Source: an uncultured Collinsella sp. (GTDB taxonomy: Bacteria; Actinomycetota; Coriobacteriia; Coriobacteriales; Coriobacteriaceae). Taken from it: DNA of 7,774 bases. Position numbers and translations under genes: made by a program. Shown here piece by piece: positions 1 to 6,044 of the stretch (positions are counted from its first letter, which is position 1; every line of letters starts with the position of its first letter). The notes under the pieces were generated by a model, which ran no database searches, was not told the DNA's origin, and saw only the letters and a list, made by a program, of their open reading frames with translations. The DNA lies in contig USPH01000055.1 of assembly GCA_900556515.1 (NCBI GenBank), forward strand, positions 1-7,774. The letters run 5' to 3'.

Positions 1-28
1 TGGGCTCGGAGATGTGTATAGGAGACAG
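1..28 (+). other. Nextera sequencing adapter remnant (non-genomic)
   Basis: Positions 10-28 match the 19-bp Tn5 mosaic end used in Nextera libraries at 18 of 19 bases; the only difference is a G at position 21 where the adapter has A. Positions 1-9 (TGGGCTCGG) match the last nine bases of the read-2 specific part of the adapter. The acetate kinase reading frame is intact up to base 29 and stops making sense exactly where the adapter match begins. This stretch is therefore library-preparation sequence left on the contig end and is not part of the organism's genome. Confidence 0.96.
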
Positions 29-683
29 TGGTGGTGTCCATGCACTTGCCGTCCTCGATGGCGCACAGGGAAGCGCCGGAGCCGATATGGCACACGACGA
101 CCTTGCGGGCCTCGCCGTTGGTCATCTCGGCGACCTTCTTGGAGATGTAACGGTAGCTGGTGCCGTGGGCACCGTACTTACGGATGTGCAGCTTGTCGCA
201 GACGTCCTTGGGCAGGGCGTAGGTCTTGGCGACCTCGGGCATATTGAAGTGGAAAGCGGTGTCGTAAACCGTGACGTTAGGCAGGTCGGGATACTGCTCC
301 AGGCAGTACTCGATAACGTTGGCCTCGGGGTTGTTGTGCAGCGGCGCCAGCGGGGCGACCTCGCGGATCTTGGCGAGAACGTCCTCGTCGACGAGGGAGG
401 AATCGCCGAAGTACCAACCGCCCTGAACGATACGGTGGCCGATACCCTCGATCTTGACGCCGTTGGCCTCGAGGTCCTTCAGGACGACCTCGATGGCGAC
501 CTTGTGGTCGGGGAACTCGATGTTCTCGGTCACCTTCTTGGAGCCGTTGGCAGCGTGGGTGAAGGTACCGCCGGTAAAGCAGACGCGCTCGCAGGAGCCC
601 TTTGCGGACACCTTGTGGGACTTGGTATCGATGACCTGATACTTAAGGGTCGAAGATCCTGCGTTGACGACCAGAACGTTCAT
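29..683 (-). CDS. ackA: Acetate kinase, N-terminal 218 codons (truncated by contig end)
   Basis: Acetate kinase transfers phosphate between ATP and acetate; in fermenters it makes ATP from acetyl phosphate in the cytosol. The translation, read from the sequence, begins MNVLVVNAGSSTLKYQ, the family's N-terminal phosphate-binding signature. It continues with GHRIVQGG (82-89), LAPLHN (112-117), VYDTAFH (139-145), RKYGAHGTSYRY (168-179) and CHIGSGAS (198-205). By alignment with the Methanosarcina thermophila enzyme from memory, the key Arg (R84), catalytic Asp (D141) and His (H115, H173, H199) are present. Q87, A172, Y177 and S202 replace the usual His, Phe, His and Asn. The ATG is preceded by AGGGAGA at a good distance. 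The family is about 400 residues long, so roughly the C-terminal half is missing; this is an assembly edge, not a biological truncation. The gene usually found upstream in a pta-ackA pair is absent; a regulator/transporter cassette lies there instead. Confidence 0.95.
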
Positions 684-700
684 GTGTCTCCCTACTAACA

Positions 701-717
701 GGCGGTGTGGCGCCGCC
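701..717 (-). other. Small GC hairpin in ackA leader
   Basis: GGCGG (701-705) and CCGCC (713-717) form a 5-bp inverted repeat with a 7-base loop, lying about 18 bases upstream of the ackA start codon, just outside the ribosome binding site. It would fold in the ackA leader RNA. It could influence translation or be incidental; no T-run follows it, so it is not a terminator. Confidence 0.3.
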
Positions 718-736
718 AGGTTACATACGCTTCAAT

Positions 737-770
737 AATAAACCCAAACGCCCTCGCGCTCGGGTTTATT
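737..770 (-). terminator. Intrinsic terminator after the MFS gene
   Basis: AATAAACCC (737-745) pairs with GGGTTTATT (762-770), a perfect 9-bp inverted repeat. The interior contains a further short CGC/GCG pairing. The stem is flanked by A/T-rich bases on both sides, so it could act in either direction. It lies 34 bases past the stop codon of the MFS gene and before ackA, which fits termination of the minus-strand transporter transcript so that ackA needs its own promoter. The T-tract is carried mostly within the stem (TTTATTATT on the minus strand). Confidence 0.7.
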
Positions 771-803
771 GCGTTGATATATAAGTTATCGGTGCCTAAA
801 TAC

Positions 804-1964
804 TCATGTCCTCTGGCTTGTAAGACAAAATAGCGCGGGGATATACACCAGGGAAGAAACCCCGAGCGCAACTAGCAATACGGCTCGAATGCCCGCAACG
901 CTACTCAGCACAGCGTTGAGCAGATAGAAAAGGACGGCACCCACCGCCACCATCTGGCTTTGAACCGAAATCAGTGAACAGCGCATCGAAGAATCGGCAG
1001 CATTTTGAAAAATTGAGTATTTAATTGGAGCAAATAACGAGTAAGCGACCGTCTGCAACACATAGAACACGGGCAGCAAATTAGCCGGAGTAAGGGGAAT
1101 CAAAAACAAAGCTGTCAGGAAAAGGTGCACGATGCCGCAAATACGCGCAAAGCGGCCCTTGTCGACATGAGCAATCGCACAGGGCACAATAAGTCCCATG
1201 GAGGCCGAGGCAAGGAGCTGGACCGCAATGGTCACACCCGAAGCGACGGCATTCATTCCGCGACCCGCAAGCAGCAGTGAGAAAAAGTCTTCCAGGGCGA
1301 CAAAAGCAAATGCCTGCGAACAGTCCATGATGAACGCTGAACGAAGAATGCCATTACCCGCAATAGCGGCACCGATCATCTTCGGGCTAATCCCATGTTC
1401 AGGTGTCGTCGCAGTGCCCCCTCTTCGCATCTCAGGAATGCAGACAACGACAACCAACGTCAACACCATTGCGATGATATCTGCCGAAAGGCCAATGAGA
1501 TATGCACCGACGGACGAAATGAAACCGCCCACGCAAGCGGAGATGGCATAAGAGGCATAGAAAACAAATCGCTCAACGACATTAAGTCTTACGAGCTGGT
1601 CCTGAGAGACGCTGTCAATGTAAATCGCTTCGATGGATCCGCTCACACACGCAACGGCAAAACCCTTGAGAGCGAACGCACCGATTAAAAGCAGAGGAGA
1701 TCGGACGAGAAGCAGGGCGACGTAGTACCCAAGCATTCCCACAATGCCAACGAGGCCGCTCACCTTTCGTCCAAACCTGTCAGCAATATAACCAGTAGGA
1801 ACCTCAAGAATGAACTTGCTCACTTGGTATGCAATCATCATGCTAGAAATCGCCACCATCGAGAATCCGACGAATTCAAGGTAAACCGTCAGAAAATACA
1901 AAATGGTGCTGAAGTTCGACAGAAAAACGAACGTCATATAAAGCAAAACCGTACGGTTTTTCAT
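804..1964 (-). CDS. MFS transporter
   Basis: A 386-residue integral membrane protein of the major facilitator superfamily, expected to move a small solute or drug across the cytoplasmic membrane using an ion gradient. Many hydrophobic segments are spread over the whole length, consistent with about 12 helices. The loop after the second helix carries the classic MFS motif A as GYIADRFGRK (residues 58-67), preceded by LEVPT, a form common in efflux-type members. The substrate cannot be read from the sequence. An in-frame TTG 24 bases upstream (1988) gives a longer version, but the ATG at 1964 has GGAGG seven bases in front and starts MKNRTVLLYM, so I chose it. It follows a LysR-type regulator on the same strand, its likely controller. 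Base composition is clearly more A+T-rich than in rnd, xseA or ackA (27 of 60 G+C by hand at 1021-1080). Confidence 0.9.
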   Translation of the reverse strand: MKNRTVLLYMTFVFLSNFSTILYFLTVYLEFVGFSMVAISSMMIAYQVSKFILEVPTGYIADRFGRKVSGLVGIVGMLGYYVALLLVRSPLLLIGAFALKGFAVACVSGSIEAIYIDSVSQDQLVRLNVVERFVFYASYAISACVGGFISSVGAYLIGLSADIIAMVLTLVVVVCIPEMRRGGTATTPEHGISPKMIGAAIAGNGILRSAFIMDCSQAFAFVALEDFFSLLLAGRGMNAVASGVTIAVQLLASASMGLIVPCAIAHVDKGRFARICGIVHLFLTALFLIPLTPANLLPVFYVLQTVAYSLFAPIKYSIFQNAADSSMRCSLISVQSQMVAVGAVLFYLLNAVLSSVAGIRAVLLVALGVSSLVYIPALFCLTSQRT

Positions 1965-1971
1965 GCTCCGC

Positions 1972-1976
1972 CCTCC
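1972..1976 (-). promoter_or_regulatory. Shine-Dalgarno deciding the MFS start
   Basis: GGAGG on the minus strand lies seven bases before the ATG at 1964. The alternative upstream TTG at 1988 has no comparable site, so this element sets the start of the transporter. Confidence 0.8.
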
Positions 1977-2043
1977 AAGAGCCAGCAATCTAAATCGGAA
2001 TCTTGGAAAAGCATGGGGGCAAAGCTGTCAGCTATGTGTTACA

Positions 2044-2068
2044 AGGCGTCAATAATCACTTGATGCCT
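2044..2068. promoter_or_regulatory. Inverted repeat between LysR and MFS genes: candidate operator or weak terminator
   Basis: AGGCGTCAA (2044-2052) and TTGATGCCT (2060-2068) are 9-bp arms that pair at 8 of 9 positions around a 7-base spacer (TAATCAC). Its core TCAA-N7-TTGA is dyad-symmetric, as LysR-family binding sites are, though it does not match the strict T-N11-A box. It sits 16 bases past the LysR stop and about 80 bases before the MFS start. No T-run follows the hairpin on the minus strand, which argues against a simple terminator. The operator reading is an inference. Confidence 0.45.
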
Positions 2069-2083
2069 CGAAGCCAATTAATC

Positions 2084-2974
2084 TCACGAAGCAAGATGAC
2101 GCAATAGGTGCAGAAAAACCGTCTGGTGTCGATCAGTCCAGGAATTTTGCCGATAGCAAAAGTAGATAGGCAAGGTTACATCACGCGAACCTTCAATTGA
2201 GCACTCACTCACTTCTGATCCATCCGACGCAAGAGAGGACCCAGAAAAACTCAATATCAATCCCCCGGCTTGAAGAAACTCAGCCTGCGCCTTGTTTCCG
2301 TATTCGACATCGCGGAAGCGGAAATTAACCAGCTGGGCTTCGGGACATTGATTGATTGCATTGAGACAGGGTGACAAATTAATGGGAACAGCGAGCCTGC
2401 CGCCCAGTAACTCGCGAATGGTCATGGCGCCCACAGATTGATGACCCGCTGGGCATGAAAGAACCTTGAGCTCCTTTTCACCCAAATATTTTGAAGAAAG
2501 GACGCTGTCCCGTGGTTCCTCGAATGAGATAGCCGCGTCCGAAATTCCAAGTATAAGTGATTCAAAGCATGTTGCCGTTGGCTGATGCCACACATCAAGA
2601 TGAATCTGAGGGTGCGAGCGTTCAAACGAGTCATACCAGTTTTCGGCAAAAAGGAGCCCCCGCCCATGAAGGCAGGGGGCGTAAAGACGAAAGTGTCCAT
2701 CGGGCGAAACGCCGTCACCCCTCGATTGAGCGTACTTTTTGAGATCGTCGACTTGTGCCAGGATCACGCGTGCACGACGCGCAAATTCTCTGCCCGCCGG
2801 AGACAAAACTGCCTCCCCCGCCGATCGGTCGAGCAAAACAATCTGATACTCAGATTCCAACTTTTTGATTGCCGACGAAACCGCCTGTGGGCTCACGTGA
2901 ACGGCGCGAGCCGCTTTGCGCACGCCGCCGCAGTTCGCTACCGCTTGAAGGTATTCGAGTTGAGAAAGCTGCAT
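2084..2974 (-). CDS. LysR-type transcriptional regulator
   Basis: A 296-residue cytoplasmic DNA-binding protein of the LysR family, which acts as a tetramer and switches nearby genes on or off when a small effector binds. Residues 1-60 form the typical winged helix-turn-helix: LEYLQAVANCGGVRKAARAV, then VSPQAVSSAIKKLE (28-41, recognition helix) and LLDRS (47-51), followed by LSPAGREFARRAR. Residues from about 90 onward form the periplasmic-binding-protein-like effector domain; this part is divergent and gives no clue to the ligand. Length is normal for the family. The ATG has GGAG seven bases upstream. The gene lies directly upstream of the MFS gene on the same strand, so the transporter is the likely target and the transported compound a likely effector. 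Like its partner it is less G+C-rich than the flanking housekeeping genes (28 of 60 G+C at 2101-2160). Confidence 0.92.
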   Translation of the reverse strand: MQLSQLEYLQAVANCGGVRKAARAVHVSPQAVSSAIKKLESEYQIVLLDRSAGEAVLSPAGREFARRARVILAQVDDLKKYAQSRGDGVSPDGHFRLYAPCLHGRGLLFAENWYDSFERSHPQIHLDVWHQPTATCFESLILGISDAAISFEEPRDSVLSSKYLGEKELKVLSCPAGHQSVGAMTIRELLGGRLAVPINLSPCLNAINQCPEAQLVNFRFRDVEYGNKAQAEFLQAGGLILSFSGSSLASDGSEVSECSIEGSRDVTLPIYFCYRQNSWTDRHQTVFLHLLRHLAS

Positions 2975-3015
2975 AGGTTACTCCAAAGGCAGCCAAGGCG
3001 ACGGGCCGTGCGTCC

Positions 3016-3351
3016 TCAGATGAGGTTCTCGCCCAGATTTTTGCCGCCGAGGACGTGCATGTGAAAGTGCATGACGGTCTGACCGGCGTTGACGCCCTTG
3101 TTGGAGATGACGCGGAAACCGTCCTCCAAGCCCTTGGCCTTAGCGACCTCCTGGATGGCGTGAGCCATGGCACCCATGGTCTCAGCCGGCACGTTGTCGG
3201 CGATGTCACTGTAGTGCTTCTTGGGGATCACGAGCGTATGGACCGGCGCCTGGGGGTTGAGGTCGTCGAAGGCGATGACCTGGTTGTCCTCATAGACAAC
3301 GGTCGAGGGGATCTCGTGGTTGGCAATTTTGCAGAAGATGCAATCACACAT
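3016..3351 (-). CDS. HIT-family (HinT-like) nucleotide hydrolase
   Basis: A 111-residue histidine-triad protein. Bacterial HinT-type members are homodimeric cytosolic enzymes that hydrolyse AMP-linked phosphoramidates and related adenylated compounds. The triad HFHMHV is at 95-100 with H97 the expected nucleophile. The N-terminal pair C4 and C7 (MCDCIFCK), with H46 and H95, would make the zinc site seen in many relatives. LNPQAPVHTLVIPKKH (31-46) is also characteristic. I start at ATG 3351, seven bases after AGAAAGGA; an in-frame GTG at 3369 would place that ribosome binding site inside the coding region. The gene is last in the minus-strand series, 48 bases after xseB, and may be co-transcribed or use its own -10 in that gap. 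The physiological substrate is unknown from sequence. Confidence 0.93.
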   Translation of the reverse strand: MCDCIFCKIANHEIPSTVVYEDNQVIAFDDLNPQAPVHTLVIPKKHYSDIADNVPAETMGAMAHAIQEVAKAKGLEDGFRVISNKGVNAGQTVMHFHMHVLGGKNLGENLI

Positions 3352-3358
3352 GGTTGGT

Positions 3359-3366
3359 TCCTTTCT
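3359..3366 (-). promoter_or_regulatory. Shine-Dalgarno deciding the HIT start
   Basis: AGAAAGGA on the minus strand, seven bases before ATG 3351. It overlaps the alternative GTG start at 3369, which supports the shorter protein. Confidence 0.75.
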
Positions 3367-3370
3367 CACA

Positions 3371-3392
3371 GACCAAGGTAATTATATTGGTC
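3371..3392 (-). promoter_or_regulatory. TATAAT within an inverted repeat upstream of the HIT gene (possible promoter)
   Basis: The minus strand carries a perfect -10 hexamer TATAAT at 3381-3386, flanked by GACCAA and TTGGTC arms (3371-3376 and 3387-3392). No convincing -35 hexamer is found 16-18 bases upstream, and there is no extended -10 TG. It may be a weak promoter letting the HIT gene be expressed separately from xseAB, possibly under a repressor that uses the dyad. The functional reading is tentative. Confidence 0.3.
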
Positions 3393-3399
3393 GAGATGG

Positions 3400-3666
3400 T
3401 TAGAACGAGAGACTGTCGTCGGTGTTGGCGGCTTCGCCGTCGGCGAGCACGTCGTTGCCGTCGACGTCCTTAAGGAGCACCGAAACCTTCTGCTCGGCAT
3501 CGGACAGGCGGGTGCGCAGGCTCTTGAGGAGCTCGACGCCGCGGGTATAGCTCTCGAGCGACTCCTCGAGCTCCATATCGCCCGACTCCAAGCTGCGAAT
3601 GATAAGCTCCAGCTCCTGCGAGGCCTGCTTGTACGTAAGCTGCTCGACCGGGGTCTTCTCTGCCAT
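3400..3666 (-). CDS. xseB: Exodeoxyribonuclease VII small subunit
   Basis: An 88-residue, mostly helical, acidic protein. XseB subunits bind the long C-terminal helix of XseA to form exonuclease VII, which degrades single-stranded DNA from both ends into oligonucleotides and takes part in DNA repair. The family core runs from about residue 7 to 67: LTYKQASQELELIIRSLESG, then MELEESLESYTRGVELLK and a helix ending KVSVLL. A short acidic tail (DGNDVLADGEAANTDDSLSF) follows. Length is usual for the family. AGGAAAGGA precedes the ATG. It starts 42 bases after the xseA stop, the normal arrangement for the two subunits. Confidence 0.95.
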   Translation of the reverse strand: MAEKTPVEQLTYKQASQELELIIRSLESGDMELEESLESYTRGVELLKSLRTRLSDAEQKVSVLLKDVDGNDVLADGEAANTDDSLSF

Positions 3667-3708
3667 ATCTGTTTCCTTTCCTAAAGGTTTATCGCTATGA
3701 AACGCGGG

Positions 3709-5160
3709 TTACTCGACCGTATCGACCGTTGCCGCCACTTTGCCGTCTGCCATGCGCACGCGGATGGCGTCGCCGGGGTTAAAGGTCTTGACGCTCGTAG
3801 CCACACCATCATCGCTGTACGCGATGGAATAGCCACGGGCAAGCACTTTGAGCGGCGACAGAGCATCGAGCGACGCGGCAGCTCGGCCCAGGTCGGACAC
3901 TGGCTTGCTGAGCATCGTGCGCCCCTGATGCTCCAGACGGGAGCTCGCAAGCATGAGCGCATGGCGCTTGCCATCGAACCCCGAGGTGCTTGCAACCAGA
4001 CGCTCGGGCAGACGCTCAAAGTTGGAGCGGAATGCCCCAACCGAACGCGTTATGGCGCCGGACAAACGATCGGCCGTCAGGGCAAGCTCAGACTCGCGAC
4101 GCTCAACCATAAACGTTGGGTCGTTGAGGCACGGGCGACACGCAGCCGCATCGAGCGCATCGCCCAAGCGAGCCGTATAGGTATCCCAGGCACGGCGACC
4201 GCGCTGGTCGAGCATCTCCAGGTCGACCTGGGCCGACCCAATCATCGATGCCATCGCGGCACCCAGACGCTGATGGCGCGCCTCGAGCACATCGGCCAAC
4301 TCCGTCATAGCCGGCGCCACCGATTCTGCCGCCGCCGTGGGCGTAGAGGCGCGTCGGTCGCTCACCATGTCGCAAATCGAGGTGTCGGGCTCATGGCCAA
4401 TGCCGGTCACCACGGGCACAGGACAAGCCGCCACCGCGCGGGCAAGCTCCTCGTCATTAAAGGTCATGAGGTCCTCAAAGGAGCCGCCGCCGCGCACCAG
4501 CAAAATACAGTCGGGCGCCGGCGTAATGGAAGCGGCGCGGCGCAAGCCCTCAATGAGCTCGGCCGGCGCACCCTCGCCTTGAACCTTGGCGCCCACGCAG
4601 ACGAGCTCGACGAGCGGGTTGCGACGACGCAATGTGCGCTTGACGTCGTCGATTACGGCACCCGAAAGCGAGGTGACGACTGCCACGCGGGAGCAGAACA
4701 CCGGGATGCGGCGCTTGCGCGCTTCGTCCATCAGGCCCTCGCGGCGTAGCTTTTCGGCCAGTTGCGCCACTTGTTGACGCAGCAGACCCTCCCCCGCTAA
4801 CGAGAACGAGCGGGCGACGAAGCTCATACGACCCGTAGGCTTGTAGAGATTGAAGCTGCCCTTAAAGCTTACCTGCATGCCGTCGCGCAAGTCGAAGGTG
4901 CGCTTAAGGTAGGCGCCCTTCCAGATGATGCAGTCGACGGCCGCCGAGTCGTCCTTGATCTGAAAGTAGCAGTGGCCGCTTCGGGCGTTTGGGCCACGAA
5001 AACCCGTGACCTCGCCCAGAACGCTCAGCTGCGGAATGGCATCGAGCGCACCGGCGGCAATCTCTACCGCCTGGCTCACGCTGAGCTCTTTGCGCTCCTG
5101 CTCGTCCGAACCGTCGAACTCGGCGGAAACGGCATTGCCGGTTAGATTCCAGCCTGCCAC
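3709..5160 (-). CDS. xseA: Exodeoxyribonuclease VII large subunit
   Basis: Catalytic subunit of exonuclease VII, acting on single-stranded DNA in the cytosol together with XseB. With the GTG start at 5160 the protein has 483 residues, slightly longer than the 456 of E. coli. After about 25 non-conserved acidic residues comes the OB-fold single-strand-binding domain (about 27-122), with GEVTGF and GHCYFQIKDDSAAVDCIIWK. The nuclease domain follows: VAVVTSLSGAVIDD (159-172), VRGGGSFEDLMTFNDEELAR (222-241) and GIGHEPDTSICDMVSDRRAS (253-272), which holds the family's His, Glu and Asp residues, then TPTAAAE. The rest is the helical region that binds XseB. GTG 5160 has AAAGGAGG four bases ahead; the in-frame ATG at 5178 and TTG at 5187 have no ribosome binding site and would put this site inside the coding region. 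A strong hairpin separates it from the upstream peptidase gene. Confidence 0.95.
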   Translation of the reverse strand: MAGWNLTGNAVSAEFDGSDEQERKELSVSQAVEIAAGALDAIPQLSVLGEVTGFRGPNARSGHCYFQIKDDSAAVDCIIWKGAYLKRTFDLRDGMQVSFKGSFNLYKPTGRMSFVARSFSLAGEGLLRQQVAQLAEKLRREGLMDEARKRRIPVFCSRVAVVTSLSGAVIDDVKRTLRRRNPLVELVCVGAKVQGEGAPAELIEGLRRAASITPAPDCILLVRGGGSFEDLMTFNDEELARAVAACPVPVVTGIGHEPDTSICDMVSDRRASTPTAAAESVAPAMTELADVLEARHQRLGAAMASMIGSAQVDLEMLDQRGRRAWDTYTARLGDALDAAACRPCLNDPTFMVERRESELALTADRLSGAITRSVGAFRSNFERLPERLVASTSGFDGKRHALMLASSRLEHQGRTMLSKPVSDLGRAAASLDALSPLKVLARGYSIAYSDDGVATSVKTFNPGDAIRVRMADGKVAATVDTVE

Positions 5161-5164
5161 GCAG

Positions 5165-5172
5165 CCTCCTTT
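5165..5172 (-). promoter_or_regulatory. Shine-Dalgarno deciding the xseA GTG start
   Basis: AAAGGAGG on the minus strand, four bases before GTG 5160. Its strength offsets the rather short spacing, and it favours GTG over the upstream ATG at 5178, which lacks any comparable element. Confidence 0.7.
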
Positions 5173-5229
5173 CGTCATCGTGCACAAGGGCTCCGGCCCT
5201 GCGCAAATTCAAGTCCAACACATAGTACA

Positions 5230-5259
5230 GCGCCGCGGGGACACAAATCCCCGCGGCGC
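5230..5259 (-). terminator. Perfect 12-bp stem hairpin between peptidase and xseA
   Basis: GCGCCGCGGGGA (5230-5241) and TCCCCGCGGCGC (5248-5259) are exact inverted repeats around a 6-base loop. The structure begins 16 bases after the stop codon of the peptidase gene, where a terminator is expected for a minus-strand transcript. The bases after it on that strand (TGTACTATGTGTTGG) are only moderately T-rich, so termination may be partial, or the hairpin may instead block 3' exonuclease decay. Confidence 0.75.
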
Positions 5260-5275
5260 CCAGCGACCCAATTTG

Positions 5276-5980
5276 TTATCGGTTGGAGTTTCTGTTGTAG
5301 CGAGCCATAAGATAGAGCAGCTGAATAATCGAGGTGAGCGCCGCAGCCACATAGGTAAGCGCGGCGGCCGTCAGGACCTTCTTGGCACCGTTGACCTGTT
5401 TGGAGCTCATGCCCGACTGCTCGATATACGCCACGGCGCGGCGGCTGGCGTCAATCTCGACCGGCAGCGTAACAAGCTGGAACAGCACGCTAAACGAGAA
5501 GAAGATCAGCGCGAGGGTCGTGAGTCCCGCGATGTTCATAAACAGGCCCATGAGCAGCACGATGGTCCAGGTGTTCTGGGTAAAGTTGACGACCGGCACG
5601 AGGGCGGTACGCACTTTCATCATGGCATAGCCGCTTTGACGCTGCGCGGCATGGCCTGCCTCGTGACAAGCGACAGCAACGCTTGCGACCGAGCCGCCCG
5701 AACGGTTGGAATCCGACAGATACAGGTTGTTGTCCTGCGGGTTGTAATGATCGGTGAGCTCGCCAGCAACGCCCTTGATGCCCACGGCACTACAACCGTT
5801 GGCATCGAGCATGCGGCGAGCGACCGTGGCGCCCGTATCGCCGTCCGAGCGCACCTTAGACCACGTCTTGTACGTCGAGTTGATATAGTTCTGTGCGGCA
5901 AGGCCAAGCACCGTGCAGACAAGAACAACCAGCAGGTACAGCGGGTCGATGCCAAAGCCGTATCCATAGTAATAAGGCAT
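5276..5980 (-). CDS. yugP: YugP-type membrane zinc metallopeptidase
   Basis: A 234-residue membrane protein of the neutral zinc metallopeptidase family typified by Bacillus subtilis YugP; no substrate is known to me. It opens with a Tyr/Gly-rich leader and a hydrophobic segment at about 14-29. The soluble part carries GVAGELTDHYNP (70-81), NNLYLSD (84-90) and the zinc site HEAGH (106-110), with H106 and H110 as ligands and E107 as the catalytic base. E175 in LPVEIDASRRA (172-182) is the likely third ligand. Further hydrophobic stretches lie at about 137-153, 155-171 and 203-225, giving about four membrane spans. The family is usually about 220-235 residues, so it is complete. GGAGGAA is correctly spaced before the ATG. 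It begins 64 bases after the rnd stop and is probably transcribed with it; a strong hairpin follows. Confidence 0.92.
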   Translation of the reverse strand: MPYYYGYGFGIDPLYLLVVLVCTVLGLAAQNYINSTYKTWSKVRSDGDTGATVARRMLDANGCSAVGIKGVAGELTDHYNPQDNNLYLSDSNRSGGSVASVAVACHEAGHAAQRQSGYAMMKVRTALVPVVNFTQNTWTIVLLMGLFMNIAGLTTLALIFFSFSVLFQLVTLPVEIDASRRAVAYIEQSGMSSKQVNGAKKVLTAAALTYVAAALTSIIQLLYLMARYNRNSNR

Positions 5981-6044
5981 GCGAATTCCTCCGAGTCGAG
6001 TTACACGTTGGAGGCATTTTACCCACTCAACCGGCTAGGCTTCC

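Noticed and set aside
10..28. Tn5 transposon end as evidence of a real insertion
   Set aside because: The mosaic end is joined to Nextera primer sequence at the very tip of the contig, so it is a library artefact, not a resident transposon.
12..698. Plus-strand open frame of 228 codons opposite acetate kinase
   Set aside because: It is antisense to a clear acetate kinase gene, has a low-complexity Val/Gly/Asp/Leu-rich translation and its start lies inside the adapter sequence.
3014..3025. CCTCA-GA-TGAGG repeat at the 3' end of the HIT gene as a terminator
   Set aside because: A two-base loop cannot close with this stem as drawn, and no T-tract follows; it overlaps the coding end of the gene.
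3697..4749. Plus-strand open frame of 350 codons opposite xseA
   Set aside because: The Arg/His/Ala-rich translation shows no domain and mirrors the codon bias of the well-supported xseA on the other strand.
5222..5229. TACTAT on the minus strand as an xseA -10 box
   Set aside because: The appropriately spaced -35 would fall inside the GC hairpin and matches poorly; I do not trust it as a promoter.
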